Origin: Roseiarcus sp963798015
GTDB lineage: Bacteria; Pseudomonadota; Alphaproteobacteria; Rhizobiales; Beijerinckiaceae
Direction of reading: 5' to 3'
Length of the DNA: 64,000 nt
NCBI GenBank assembly: GCA_963798015.1
Contig: CAWCSA010000019.1
Coordinates: forward strand, 1-64,000
This document shows, one piece after another, positions 41,935 to 49,140 of this stretch (the first letter of the stretch is position 1; each line of letters opens with the position of its first letter). The position numbers and the translations under genes were made by a program. The notes under the pieces were generated by a model. The model saw only the letters and a program-made list of their open reading frames with translations, had not been told where the DNA came from and made no database searches.

Positions 41935-42378
41935 GTGGTCCGCGTGCAATATGGCGCGTTGCCCTATCGGTTCACGTCCATGGCGGCGCTTGAAATCCTC
42001 GTTGTTACGACGCGGCAATCGCGGCGATGGATCGTGCCCAAGGGTTGGCCGATCAAGAGGCTGACGCCATCCAAGTCGGCTGCGCGCGAGGCTTTCGAGG
42101 AAGCCGGCGTGAGGGGCAAGATCGGCGCCCGGGCGATCGGCAATTTCACCTACAAGAAGACCACGGGTCAGACCGCCGACGATCCCGACTACGAGGTCAA
42201 GATTTTCCCGTTGCTGGTCAAAAGGCAAAGTTCGAGCTGGCCCGAACACGGGCAGCGCGTGGTTCAGTGGGTCGATCCGGAGAAGGCGATCTCGCTCATC
42301 CGTGAGCCGGAACTGAAGTCGATCGTGGCGAAGTTTGCAAAACGGGCGGCGGCCTCGGCGAGCAAACTCATCTACTGA
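41935..42378 (+). CDS. NUDIX hydrolase
   Basis: A 147-residue NUDIX protein that hydrolyses nucleoside diphosphates linked to another moiety. The Nudix box is present as PKGWPIKRLTPSKSAAREAFEEAGV, with the REx2EE core; the first Glu of the box is absent. The start GTG 41935 gives MVRVQYGALPYR, matching the usual beginning of the domain. The upstream sequence in the same frame reads KPKKRRTRR but has no start codon; one extra C in the C-run near 41901 would join it to ATG 41891. Single gene before a convergent mgtC. Confidence 0.85.
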   Translation: MVRVQYGALPYRFTSMAALEILVVTTRQSRRWIVPKGWPIKRLTPSKSAAREAFEEAGVRGKIGARAIGNFTYKKTTGQTADDPDYEVKIFPLLVKRQSSSWPEHGQRVVQWVDPEKAISLIREPELKSIVAKFAKRAAASASKLIY

Positions 42379-42384
42379 CGCCGC

Positions 42385-43188
42385 TCAGTCGGTGATGAGA
42401 TTTCCGTCGCCGACTTGAACGGAAGTCACGCCAGGGATCTCGCTCAGACGCTCGGCCAGGCGGGCGACCGACTTCGCGCCGCGAACCTCCACACGCAGCG
42501 TGACGATGCCCTTGGGCGGTGGAGTCCAATCGCCGCCAATGGCCTCCTCGGGAGTCAAAGCGTCCTGGCCGGGCTTTCGGGCGAAGCCAACCTCTTGGGC
42601 CGGATCCCTCTCGACCTGCACGCGACTGACCGCGAACTCGCTACCAGTGCAACATGCGAGCACCTCGCGAAGGATTCCGCGGCCGTCCTGATAGGAAATT
42701 TGCAGCGATGACGGCGCCCAACGCGATTTTGGCAGCCGGCGCTCTATGGCCGGAAAAAGGGCGATGACGATGAAATGGCCGAACGTCACGGCGATCGCCA
42801 GGATCGGAAGGCCCGCCCCGCAGGCCATGCCGACCGTTGCGGTCAGCCACACCGTCGCTGCCGTGGTCAGACCGCGAACGATATCCTTGCGAACAAAAAT
42901 GAGGCCGCCGCCGATGAAGCCGATGCCAGACACGATCTGCGCCGCGATACGCGAGGGATCGAGCACCACCCGGCCGGATTCGAGGACGTTGGTGAAACCG
43001 TATTTGGAGACCAGCATCACCAAAGCTGCCGAGAAGCCGACCAGGGTGTAGGTGCGCAGACCAGCGCTCTTCTGGCGAATTTCGCGCTCGAGGCCGATCG
43101 ACGCGGACAAAATAAACGCAAGCGCGAGTTCAGCGAGCTGGACCCAGCTTTGGCCAAGGGGCTCGCCCAGGAGCAGTCGTAGGTCCAT
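42385..43188 (-). CDS. MgtC/SapB family membrane protein
   Basis: A 267-residue protein with an N-terminal MgtC membrane domain (ELALAFILSASIGLEREIRQKSAGLRTYTLVGFSAALVMLVS, GIGFIGGGLIFVRKDIVRGLTTAATVWLTATVGM) and a soluble C-terminal ACT-like domain (IVTLRVEVRGAKSVARLAERLSEIPGVTSVQVGD). MgtC proteins protect against low magnesium and modulate F-type ATPase in pathogens; in free-living bacteria their role is less clear. Its start overlaps by one base the stop of the gene upstream. Confidence 0.92.
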   Translation of the reverse strand: MDLRLLLGEPLGQSWVQLAELALAFILSASIGLEREIRQKSAGLRTYTLVGFSAALVMLVSKYGFTNVLESGRVVLDPSRIAAQIVSGIGFIGGGLIFVRKDIVRGLTTAATVWLTATVGMACGAGLPILAIAVTFGHFIVIALFPAIERRLPKSRWAPSSLQISYQDGRGILREVLACCTGSEFAVSRVQVERDPAQEVGFARKPGQDALTPEEAIGGDWTPPPKGIVTLRVEVRGAKSVARLAERLSEIPGVTSVQVGDGNLITD

Positions 43189-43583
43189 TACGCGCCTCTA
43201 TTGGCGATGTCCGCAATCCGGCAGCGCACGGGCGCGCTCTCATCGAAATAGACGACCGCGCAGATCCGATGATAGCCATCCGCGACGGTCAGAGGGAATC
43301 CATTCGCCAGGTCCCCGCGAACAAGGAGCACCGGCGCCAGCGGCTTGCCTTTTTGAATGCGCTTCAGGTCTTCGTCCACATGCGGGTCGTCACGCGGCAG
43401 AAGCGGGAGCTCAGCGGCGCGCAACATGTCTTTCGCGGCATGGTCGATGAGCTTCGAGCCACGAAGGCTCTTGACCAGCGCGTGGGCTTTCCTGTCGGAG
43501 CACAGAAGGGAAAGATATTTGCATGCGGCGTCGAAATCCGCGTCTTCCTCCTTCTCGCTCCACTTCAGTTTTGACTTGCTCAC
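43188..43583 (-). CDS. Hypothetical protein with ParB-like motif
   Basis: A 131-residue protein with a Lys/Glu-rich start (MSKSKLKWSEKEEDADFDAACKYLSLL) and a C-terminal segment LTVADGYHRICAVVYFDESAPVRCRIAD, which resembles the ParB-like nuclease core (a DGxHR motif). It has neither a helix-turn-helix nor a partition partner. Its stop codon overlaps the mgtC start by one base, so the two are co-expressed. Function unknown. Confidence 0.72.
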   Translation of the reverse strand: MSKSKLKWSEKEEDADFDAACKYLSLLCSDRKAHALVKSLRGSKLIDHAAKDMLRAAELPLLPRDDPHVDEDLKRIQKGKPLAPVLLVRGDLANGFPLTVADGYHRICAVVYFDESAPVRCRIADIANRGA

Positions 43584-43838
43584 GGGTTGCCTGTTCTCTT
43601 TTCCGCGCCTTCCCCCGAGGATGCAGCTTAGCGTGTCCAGCGATACGACGACACTTACCTATTTCTCGGCTGTGGCGAGCTCAGGCGATCACCCATCGTT
43701 CACGCGAAGTTGCTCGCGGGAGAATCAACCTTGCTTCAGTTTTTCACGGAAAGCTGATTGATGACGTCCGCAATCTTTTGATCGCCAGCGCTCTCGGCTG
43801 AGCAGCAGGCGCCCGCGCATCGCAAAGGGGAGACGGGC
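43584..43838. other. Divergent promoter stretch before the kinase-like gene
   Basis: About 255 bp between the ParB-like gene (minus) and a P-loop gene (plus). It must carry both promoters. GGGGAGACGGGC at 43827-43838 is the ribosome site of the plus-strand gene. No repeat or RNA recognised. Confidence 0.35.
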
Positions 43839-44372
43839 ATGGCCGGAGTGACCATCCTTTCCGGACCGATCGGGGCGGGCAAGACGGCCGTCTCGAAGGA
43901 ACTGATCGCGCTCTCATCGGCCCCGCTCGCCTATATCGAGGGCGATCAATTCTGGCCGTTCCTGGTCAAGCGCGCCGAGGGCGACCGGCGCGAAGACTTC
44001 CGCGTGATCATGCGCGCCATGACCTCGGCGGCCGGGTCGCTCGCGCGCACGGGCTACGACGTATTGTTGGACTTCTCGATCCCGCCGCCCTTCGTGCCGG
44101 CGGCGCAGAAAATCCTGAGGGACGCGCCGCTCAGCTACATCGTGCTCCGACCGCCGCTCGAGGTCTGCGCCGCCCGCGCCCGCGATCGCACTGAGGGCAG
44201 AATCACGAAATACGACCGGGGCTTCTACGCGCTTTTCTCCACTGACGAGCGTCATGTCGTCTCTGAGGACGCCGCGACCTCGAAGGACATTGCCGAGATC
44301 ATCTTCAAAGGGCTCGCGGAGGGCCGCTTCCGGGTCGCCGGGGGCGCAGCGCAGTCCGACAAGGCTGAGTGA
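43839..44372 (+). CDS. P-loop kinase-like ATPase
   Basis: A 177-residue AAA/kinase-fold protein. Walker A is ILSGPIGAGKTAVSKEL at residues 6-22; an acidic site follows in YIEGDQFWPFLVKR; an Arg-rich lid occurs near ARARDRTEGRITKYDRG. It resembles small-molecule kinases of the chloramphenicol phosphotransferase or zeta-toxin-like group, but no antitoxin is adjacent, so a metabolic kinase role is preferred. Precedes a tetR-MFS cluster without obvious linkage. Confidence 0.8.
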   Translation: MAGVTILSGPIGAGKTAVSKELIALSSAPLAYIEGDQFWPFLVKRAEGDRREDFRVIMRAMTSAAGSLARTGYDVLLDFSIPPPFVPAAQKILRDAPLSYIVLRPPLEVCAARARDRTEGRITKYDRGFYALFSTDERHVVSEDAATSKDIAEIIFKGLAEGRFRVAGGAAQSDKAE

Positions 44373-44401
44373 GGTCGGGCGCTTTTTCGGCGGCTCTTGA
44401 C

Positions 44402-44447
44402 ATTTAAGACGATCGTTCGTATTGATTTAAGACGGTCGCTCGTATTG
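44402..44447. promoter_or_regulatory. Tandem TetR operators before tetR
   Basis: Two adjacent 23-bp direct repeats (44402-44424, 44425-44447), differing at two positions. Each carries an AAGACG(A/G)TCG(T/C)TCGTA core, the first with the palindrome ACGATCGT. A third site, ACGAACGTTCGT (45069-45080), lies before the MFS gene. They end 7 nt before the tetR start. Confidence 0.8.
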
Positions 44448-44454
44448 GTGGGCT

Positions 44455-45030
44455 ATGCCAAGACACAACGTTCGGGAACAAATCGTCGAGGCGGGGCTGA
44501 AAACCCTGCTGCAGAAGGGCTTCAACGCCTGCGGTGTCAGGGACATCACCGACGCGGCCAACGTGCCGACCGGCTCCTTCTACAACCATTTCGCCAGCAA
44601 GGAGGCGCTCGGCGCGGAAATCGTCGAGCGTTATGCGCGAGACAATTCGCGGCGCCAGGACCTGCGGGACAAGACCCTCCCCCCTTTGGAGCGGCTCCGG
44701 CGTCATTTCGCCGGGCTGAACCAGATGTACGCCGATCTCGACTATGCCCGTGGCTGCCTGCTCGGCAATTTCAGCGCTGAGCTTGCCGATCACAGCCCGC
44801 TCATTCGCGAACGGCTGGCGGCGCTTTCCGCCTCGTGGACCAGGGAGATCGAGGACGCGGTGCGGGACGCCCAGGCGGACGGTTCCGTATCGACCAAGTC
44901 CAATCCGGCCGACCTCGCCGCGTTTCTGCTCGACGCCTATGAGGGCGCGCTGCTGCGCGCCCGGGTGGAGAAGTCCGGCGCGCCGCTCGATCGCTTCATG
45001 ACAATCACATTCGATCGCTTCTTTGCCTGA
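44455..45030 (+). CDS. TetR/AcrR family regulator
   Basis: A 191-residue TetR repressor. Its N-terminal helix-turn-helix is QIVEAGLKTLLQKGFNACGVRDITDAANVPTGSFYNHFASKEALG. The remainder resembles the AcrR/QacR-like group with DYARGCLLGNFSAELAD. It probably controls its own gene and the following MFS and NTF2-like genes, since related operator sequences stand before tetR (twice) and the MFS gene (once). The ribosome site GGTGGG partly overlaps the second operator repeat. Confidence 0.93.
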   Translation: MPRHNVREQIVEAGLKTLLQKGFNACGVRDITDAANVPTGSFYNHFASKEALGAEIVERYARDNSRRQDLRDKTLPPLERLRRHFAGLNQMYADLDYARGCLLGNFSAELADHSPLIRERLAALSASWTREIEDAVRDAQADGSVSTKSNPADLAAFLLDAYEGALLRARVEKSGAPLDRFMTITFDRFFA

Positions 45031-45068
45031 TCCGCTGCAAGCGGAGAGACTTTTTGCCTCAAAATAAG

Positions 45069-45080
45069 ACGAACGTTCGT
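45069..45080. promoter_or_regulatory. TetR operator before the MFS gene
   Basis: A perfect 12-bp palindrome ACGAACGTTCGT inside AAGACGAACGTTCGTTTT, matching the AAGACG-TCG-TCGT pattern of the two repeats in front of tetR. It lies 24 bp before the MFS start and should be the binding site that links the two genes. Confidence 0.75.
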
Positions 45081-45103
45081 TTTAAACCCAGGAGATGCCC
45101 GCT

Positions 45104-46321
45104 ATGCCAACAAACTCCTCTTCCAACCCGATGACGCCAATCTACTGGATGGCGCTTGGGACGTTCGCCATCGGCACCGAAGGTTTCATGATCGCGCCGC
45201 TGTTGCCACGCCTGGCCGGCGATCTCTCGGTCAGCGTGGCCGCGGCCGGCCAGTTGGTGAGCGTGTTCGCGCTCACCTATGCCCTGAGTTCGCCGATCCT
45301 GACCGCGCTCACCGGCGCCCTCAACCGGCGCCGCCTGCTCGTCCTCTCGATGATCGCATTCGCGCTCGCCAACGTCTTTGCCTTCTTGGCCAAGGATTAT
45401 TGGGCGCTCATGGGCGCCCGGGTCCTCCTGGCCGTCGCCGCCGGACTCTATGTCCCGAACGCCAACGCGCTTGCCGGCGCTCTGGTCAGGCCGGAACGGA
45501 GAGGCGCCGCGCTCGCCATTGTCAGCGGCGGGACCACCATAGCGGTCGCGCTCGGCGTGCCTCTTGGGTCAATCATCGGCGCCAAATTCGGTTGGCGCGC
45601 GATGTTCGCCGGTGTGGGCGTCCTTGCCCTGATCGCGACGCTTGGCCTCCTGGCCGGACTTGCCCGAGATGTCGGTTCCAAATTGCCGGTCACGGGGCTC
45701 GGCGAGCGCCTCGGCGTGATCCGCCAGCCGGCCGTGTTGAGGACCTTGCTCGTCACCACGCTATGGGCGACCGGCGCCTATACGGTCTACACCTATATCG
45801 CCTCGCTTCTGTACGCGACGGCCGGGATCGAAGGCTCCTATCTGAGCGCCGTGCTGTTCATGTGGGGGCTCTCGGCCGCGGCCGGAATTTTTATCGGAGG
45901 AACGCTGACCGACAACCGAGGCCCTGAGGCCGTGATCGCTCTTGCTCTCATCTTTCTTGCGCTGGCGTTCGCAAGCCTCTCGATCAGCGCGGCGCTCCTC
46001 ACCAAGGCCGTCGCAATCGGGCCGGTGCTCGTCGCGATCGTCGTCTGGGGCCTGTCGGCTTGGGCCTTCTTTCCCGCTCAGCAGACGCGGCTGATCGGCA
46101 TCGCCGGGATCAGGGTCGCGCCGATCGTGCTCTCGCTCAACGCCTCCTTCATGTTCCTCGGCTTCTCGCTCGGCGCCGCGCTCGGCTCCGTGACTCTGAC
46201 CTACGCCGCGCCTTCCGCGCTCGGCTGGGTCGGCGGCCTTTGCGTACTCGCGTCGCTCTTACTCTCGGTCCGAACGACGCGCACGACCGCTGCAATGCCG
46301 GAGCCCGTTCTTCAACAATGA
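45104..46321 (+). CDS. MFS transporter (sugar/drug efflux type)
   Basis: A 405-residue, twelve-helix major facilitator of the arabinose-efflux/multidrug branch: TEGFMIAPLLPRLAGDLSVSVAAAGQLVSVFALTYALSSP at helices 1-2, NRRRLLVLSMIAFALANV in the loop 2-3 region, and GARVLLAVAAGLYVPNANALAGALVRPERRGAALAIVSGGTT. ATG 45104 is chosen because GGAG lies about 10 nt before it; ATG 45095 would sit on that site. Co-transcribed with an NTF2-like gene 46 bp on and probably repressed by the upstream TetR. Confidence 0.92.
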   Translation: MPTNSSSNPMTPIYWMALGTFAIGTEGFMIAPLLPRLAGDLSVSVAAAGQLVSVFALTYALSSPILTALTGALNRRRLLVLSMIAFALANVFAFLAKDYWALMGARVLLAVAAGLYVPNANALAGALVRPERRGAALAIVSGGTTIAVALGVPLGSIIGAKFGWRAMFAGVGVLALIATLGLLAGLARDVGSKLPVTGLGERLGVIRQPAVLRTLLVTTLWATGAYTVYTYIASLLYATAGIEGSYLSAVLFMWGLSAAAGIFIGGTLTDNRGPEAVIALALIFLALAFASLSISAALLTKAVAIGPVLVAIVVWGLSAWAFFPAQQTRLIGIAGIRVAPIVLSLNASFMFLGFSLGAALGSVTLTYAAPSALGWVGGLCVLASLLLSVRTTRTTAAMPEPVLQQ

Positions 46322-46367
46322 ACCGCGATGTCAACTCCTACCGCCTCCCTTCCTCACGGAGAACAAT

Positions 46368-46769
46368 ATGACCACCACATCACCCGAACAGAACAAGGCG
46401 CTCGTGATCGAAGCCTTCGACACGCTGTTCAACAAACGCGACTATTCCGCTGCGGAGCGCTTCTGGTCGGAACGCTACATCCAGCACAGCGCCCATATTC
46501 CGCCGGGCCGCGATGGCCTGTTCAATCTTGTTCGCGGGCTTCCCAAAACACTCCGCTACGAGAATCACGTGATCCTCGCTGAAGGCGACACTGTCATCGC
46601 CCATGGGCGATTTTCCGGCCACGGCCGTCCGAGGTCATGGATCGCCGCCGATGTCGTGCGCTTTGAAGACGGCAAGCTCGCCGAACACTGGGACGTTCTC
46701 CAAAACGAGGCGACCCAGGCGGAATCCGTGAGCGGCCTGCCAATGTTCGGCGATCGTTTTCCGGCCTGA
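46368..46769 (+). CDS. NTF2/SnoaL-like protein of the TetR-MFS operon
   Basis: A 133-residue small alpha/beta protein of the SnoaL-like polyketide-cyclase group: FNKRDYSAAERFWSERYIQHSAHIPPGRDGLF, VILAEGDTVIAHGRFSGHGRPRSWIAADVVRFEDGKLAEHWDVLQNE. The IQHS and HWD segments are the family's usual active-site positions. Likely acts on the compound exported by the MFS transporter, as similar tetR-MFS-SnoaL runs are common; the chemistry is unknown. Confidence 0.9.
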   Translation: MTTTSPEQNKALVIEAFDTLFNKRDYSAAERFWSERYIQHSAHIPPGRDGLFNLVRGLPKTLRYENHVILAEGDTVIAHGRFSGHGRPRSWIAADVVRFEDGKLAEHWDVLQNEATQAESVSGLPMFGDRFPA

Positions 46770-46781
46770 GGCGGCGAGGGC

Positions 46782-47795
46782 TCAGTGCCCGCCCGCGCCG
46801 ATCCGCCTCTCCAGCGCATCGTAGAGCGCATTGCGGGCGGCGAAGGTCTGTTCGAGCGCCGCGACGCTGACCCGCTCGGCGCCCTGCGTGAGCAGCCAGC
46901 CGGCGAGCTCCGCCACTTTGTCGCGTGCGCAATGCAGCGCGACGAACCCGTGCGGATCGACGTCCTCGCCGGTCGCAGAGACCGCGCCGAAGCGCTCGGC
47001 GGCCGTTTCGACCACGACATGCGCCGGGCTTGGCAGCCTCGCCCGGACTTCGCGCGACTTGAGCGCTTCCTCGCTCGCCGCGATCCGGGCGAGGATGTCG
47101 CGCGCCGCTTGCCTCGCGTTCGCCCCCCAGGGGGCGGTGAGCGAGGCGATCAGCGTCGCCTGCGACCGCAGGATCGTTCCGTCATCGAGGGTCTTCAGCG
47201 CATTGGCTTCGAGCGTCGCGCCGGTGGTGGTGATGTCGACGATGAGCTCCGCCGCGCCCGATGCAGGCGCCCCCTCGGTTGCGCCGAGGCTCTCGACAAT
47301 GCGGTAGTCGGCAATTCCATGCTCGGCGAAGTAGCGGCGCGTGAGATTGACATACTTTGTCGCGACCCGCATGCGCTCGCCGCGCTTGGCGCGATAGGCT
47401 GAAGCGACATCGTCGAGGTCGGCCATGGTGCGCACGTCGATCCATGCTTTCGGCGCCGCGACCACGACATTGGCGTGGCCGAAGCCGAGCGGGCTCAGGA
47501 GCTCGAGCCGCGCCTCGACGTCCGGAACTTTCTCGCGCAGCAGATCCTCGCCGGCGACGCCGAAATGCGCAGCCCCCGCCGCAAGCTGGCCGACGATCTC
47601 GGCCGACGAGACATAGGCGACCTCGACGCCCGGCAGCCCGGCGATCGCGCCGCGATAGTCGCGCGCGCCCCGCCCCTGCACGAGCTCGAGCCCGGCGCGA
47701 GCGAAGAACGCGGCGGCGGCCTCCTGCAATCGGCCCTTGGAGGGGACGGCGAGAACGAACGGCCCCTCGGCGCCGTTGCCGGGATGCGCGCCCAT
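46782..47795 (-). CDS. hisG: ATP phosphoribosyltransferase, long form
   Basis: A 337-residue HisG that condenses ATP and PRPP in the first step of histidine synthesis. N-terminal FVLAVPSKGRLQEAAAAFFARAGL; the PRPP-binding segment ELIVDITTTGATLEANALK; and a C-terminal extension of about 110 residues. HisZ is encoded directly upstream with a one-base overlap. Short HisG (about 210-230 residues) is the form usually paired with HisZ, so this pairing of a long HisG with HisZ is noted. Confidence 0.93.
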   Translation of the reverse strand: MGAHPGNGAEGPFVLAVPSKGRLQEAAAAFFARAGLELVQGRGARDYRGAIAGLPGVEVAYVSSAEIVGQLAAGAAHFGVAGEDLLREKVPDVEARLELLSPLGFGHANVVVAAPKAWIDVRTMADLDDVASAYRAKRGERMRVATKYVNLTRRYFAEHGIADYRIVESLGATEGAPASGAAELIVDITTTGATLEANALKTLDDGTILRSQATLIASLTAPWGANARQAARDILARIAASEEALKSREVRARLPSPAHVVVETAAERFGAVSATGEDVDPHGFVALHCARDKVAELAGWLLTQGAERVSVAALEQTFAARNALYDALERRIGAGGH

Positions 47796-48967
47796 CAGCG
47801 CTCGCCCCCGTTCATCAGCCGATCGAGATTGATAGCCGCGCCAACGGCGGGAATGTCCTCATTCGCGCCAAGGCGCCTGGCGAGCCCGTCATAACGCCCG
47901 CCGGCCAGCGCGGTCCTCGCGCTGGAGACATGGGGATCGTGGGCCTCGAACACGAAGCCGGTGTAATAATCGAAATCGCGCACGAAGGCGGCGCTGAACC
48001 GGGTCGCCTCGATGGCGACGCCGCGCGCGGCAATGAAGCCGTTGCGCCGCTCGAACGCGTCGAGCGCCAAGCCCAAGTCGAGGCCGGCGGACTGGGTCAG
48101 GCGCCGAAGCTCGACCGCTGCTTGGTCCGGATCGCCGGAAATGCCTAAGAAGGTGTCCAGCACCGCTCGCTTCTCCGCTTCGATCGGCGGACCGGACCTG
48201 AGCGACGCCTGTTCCAGAAAGCGGTCGGCGATCTCGCTGGCGCTCCGTCCCCCGACCGCGTCGATGCCGGCGATCGCCAGCAGGTCTTCGACCAGCGCCT
48301 TGGCGCCGGAATGATCGGCGCTCTCCAGCGCCGCCAGCACGCCAGGCTGGGCGAGCGCGCTCTGGCTGGGTCCAGCGAAAATGGCCTCGAGAGTGAGCCC
48401 ACGGGCGACGCCCCGACGTAGCCGCCTTCGCCACGGCTCGGGAACTTTCAGCGCATCCAGCATGGCGTCGAACAGGCCAGCGTCGCCGAGCCGCGCCGTG
48501 AGCGCTCCGCCCCCGGCCGCCGTCGCCGCCTCCATGGCGAGCGAGAACAATTCCGCGTCGGCCGCCTCCGCGTCCCGGCGCCCGAAGCTCTCGAGCCCGG
48601 TCTGCGTCTGCTCGCCGACCTGGCCGGCGCGCGCGCGGAAAACGGGCCCGAGATAGGAATATTCGGCGATTTTGCCGGCCTTGTCGGAACTCAGATAGGC
48701 GCGACAGACGGGGATCGTATATTCGGGCCTGAGGCACAGCTCCTCGCCCGCGGCGTCGGAAGTCAGGAACAGCCGGCGGCGGACTTCCTCGCCCGACATG
48801 TCGAGAAAGATCGCCGCGGGGTGCAGGATCGGCGGCTCGGTGCGCTCGAAACCGGCCGCAAGCAGGCAATCGAGCGCGCGGTCGCCCGCGGCGCCCGGCG
48901 CTTGGCCGGCAAGGTCGCCGGTTCGCGGCGTTTGGCTCGCGGAATCGACGAGAATCGTTTGGGTCAC
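47795..48967 (-). CDS. hisZ: ATP phosphoribosyltransferase regulatory subunit
   Basis: A 390-residue HisZ, a catalytically inactive relative of histidyl-tRNA synthetase that makes HisG active and histidine-sensitive. Class II motifs are recognisable (ERTEPPILHPAAIFLD, LCLRPEYTIPVCRAYL, YSYLGPVFRARAGQVGEQTQTGLESFGR and the late GGRYDGLARRLGANEDIPAVGAAINLDRL). GTG 48967 has GAGGG 7 nt before it and is preferred over ATG 49003. The hisS gene often found next to it is not in the window. Confidence 0.93.
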   Translation of the reverse strand: MTQTILVDSASQTPRTGDLAGQAPGAAGDRALDCLLAAGFERTEPPILHPAAIFLDMSGEEVRRRLFLTSDAAGEELCLRPEYTIPVCRAYLSSDKAGKIAEYSYLGPVFRARAGQVGEQTQTGLESFGRRDAEAADAELFSLAMEAATAAGGGALTARLGDAGLFDAMLDALKVPEPWRRRLRRGVARGLTLEAIFAGPSQSALAQPGVLAALESADHSGAKALVEDLLAIAGIDAVGGRSASEIADRFLEQASLRSGPPIEAEKRAVLDTFLGISGDPDQAAVELRRLTQSAGLDLGLALDAFERRNGFIAARGVAIEATRFSAAFVRDFDYYTGFVFEAHDPHVSSARTALAGGRYDGLARRLGANEDIPAVGAAINLDRLMNGGER

Positions 48968-49140
48968 CAGATGGCCCTCGTGGGTCTTGCGTCCCTTTAA
49001 CAAAGCTAGCCTAAGTGCGCAGCCCCTAACCTTGCCCCAAGGTGAACGCTCCGTCAGCGTCCGGTTGCCGCCGCAGGGCCGCCATGGTCGGATGACAAAG
49101 GGGGCGCCGCCGAATCAACTTGGGGGCCGTTTAGCCTAGT

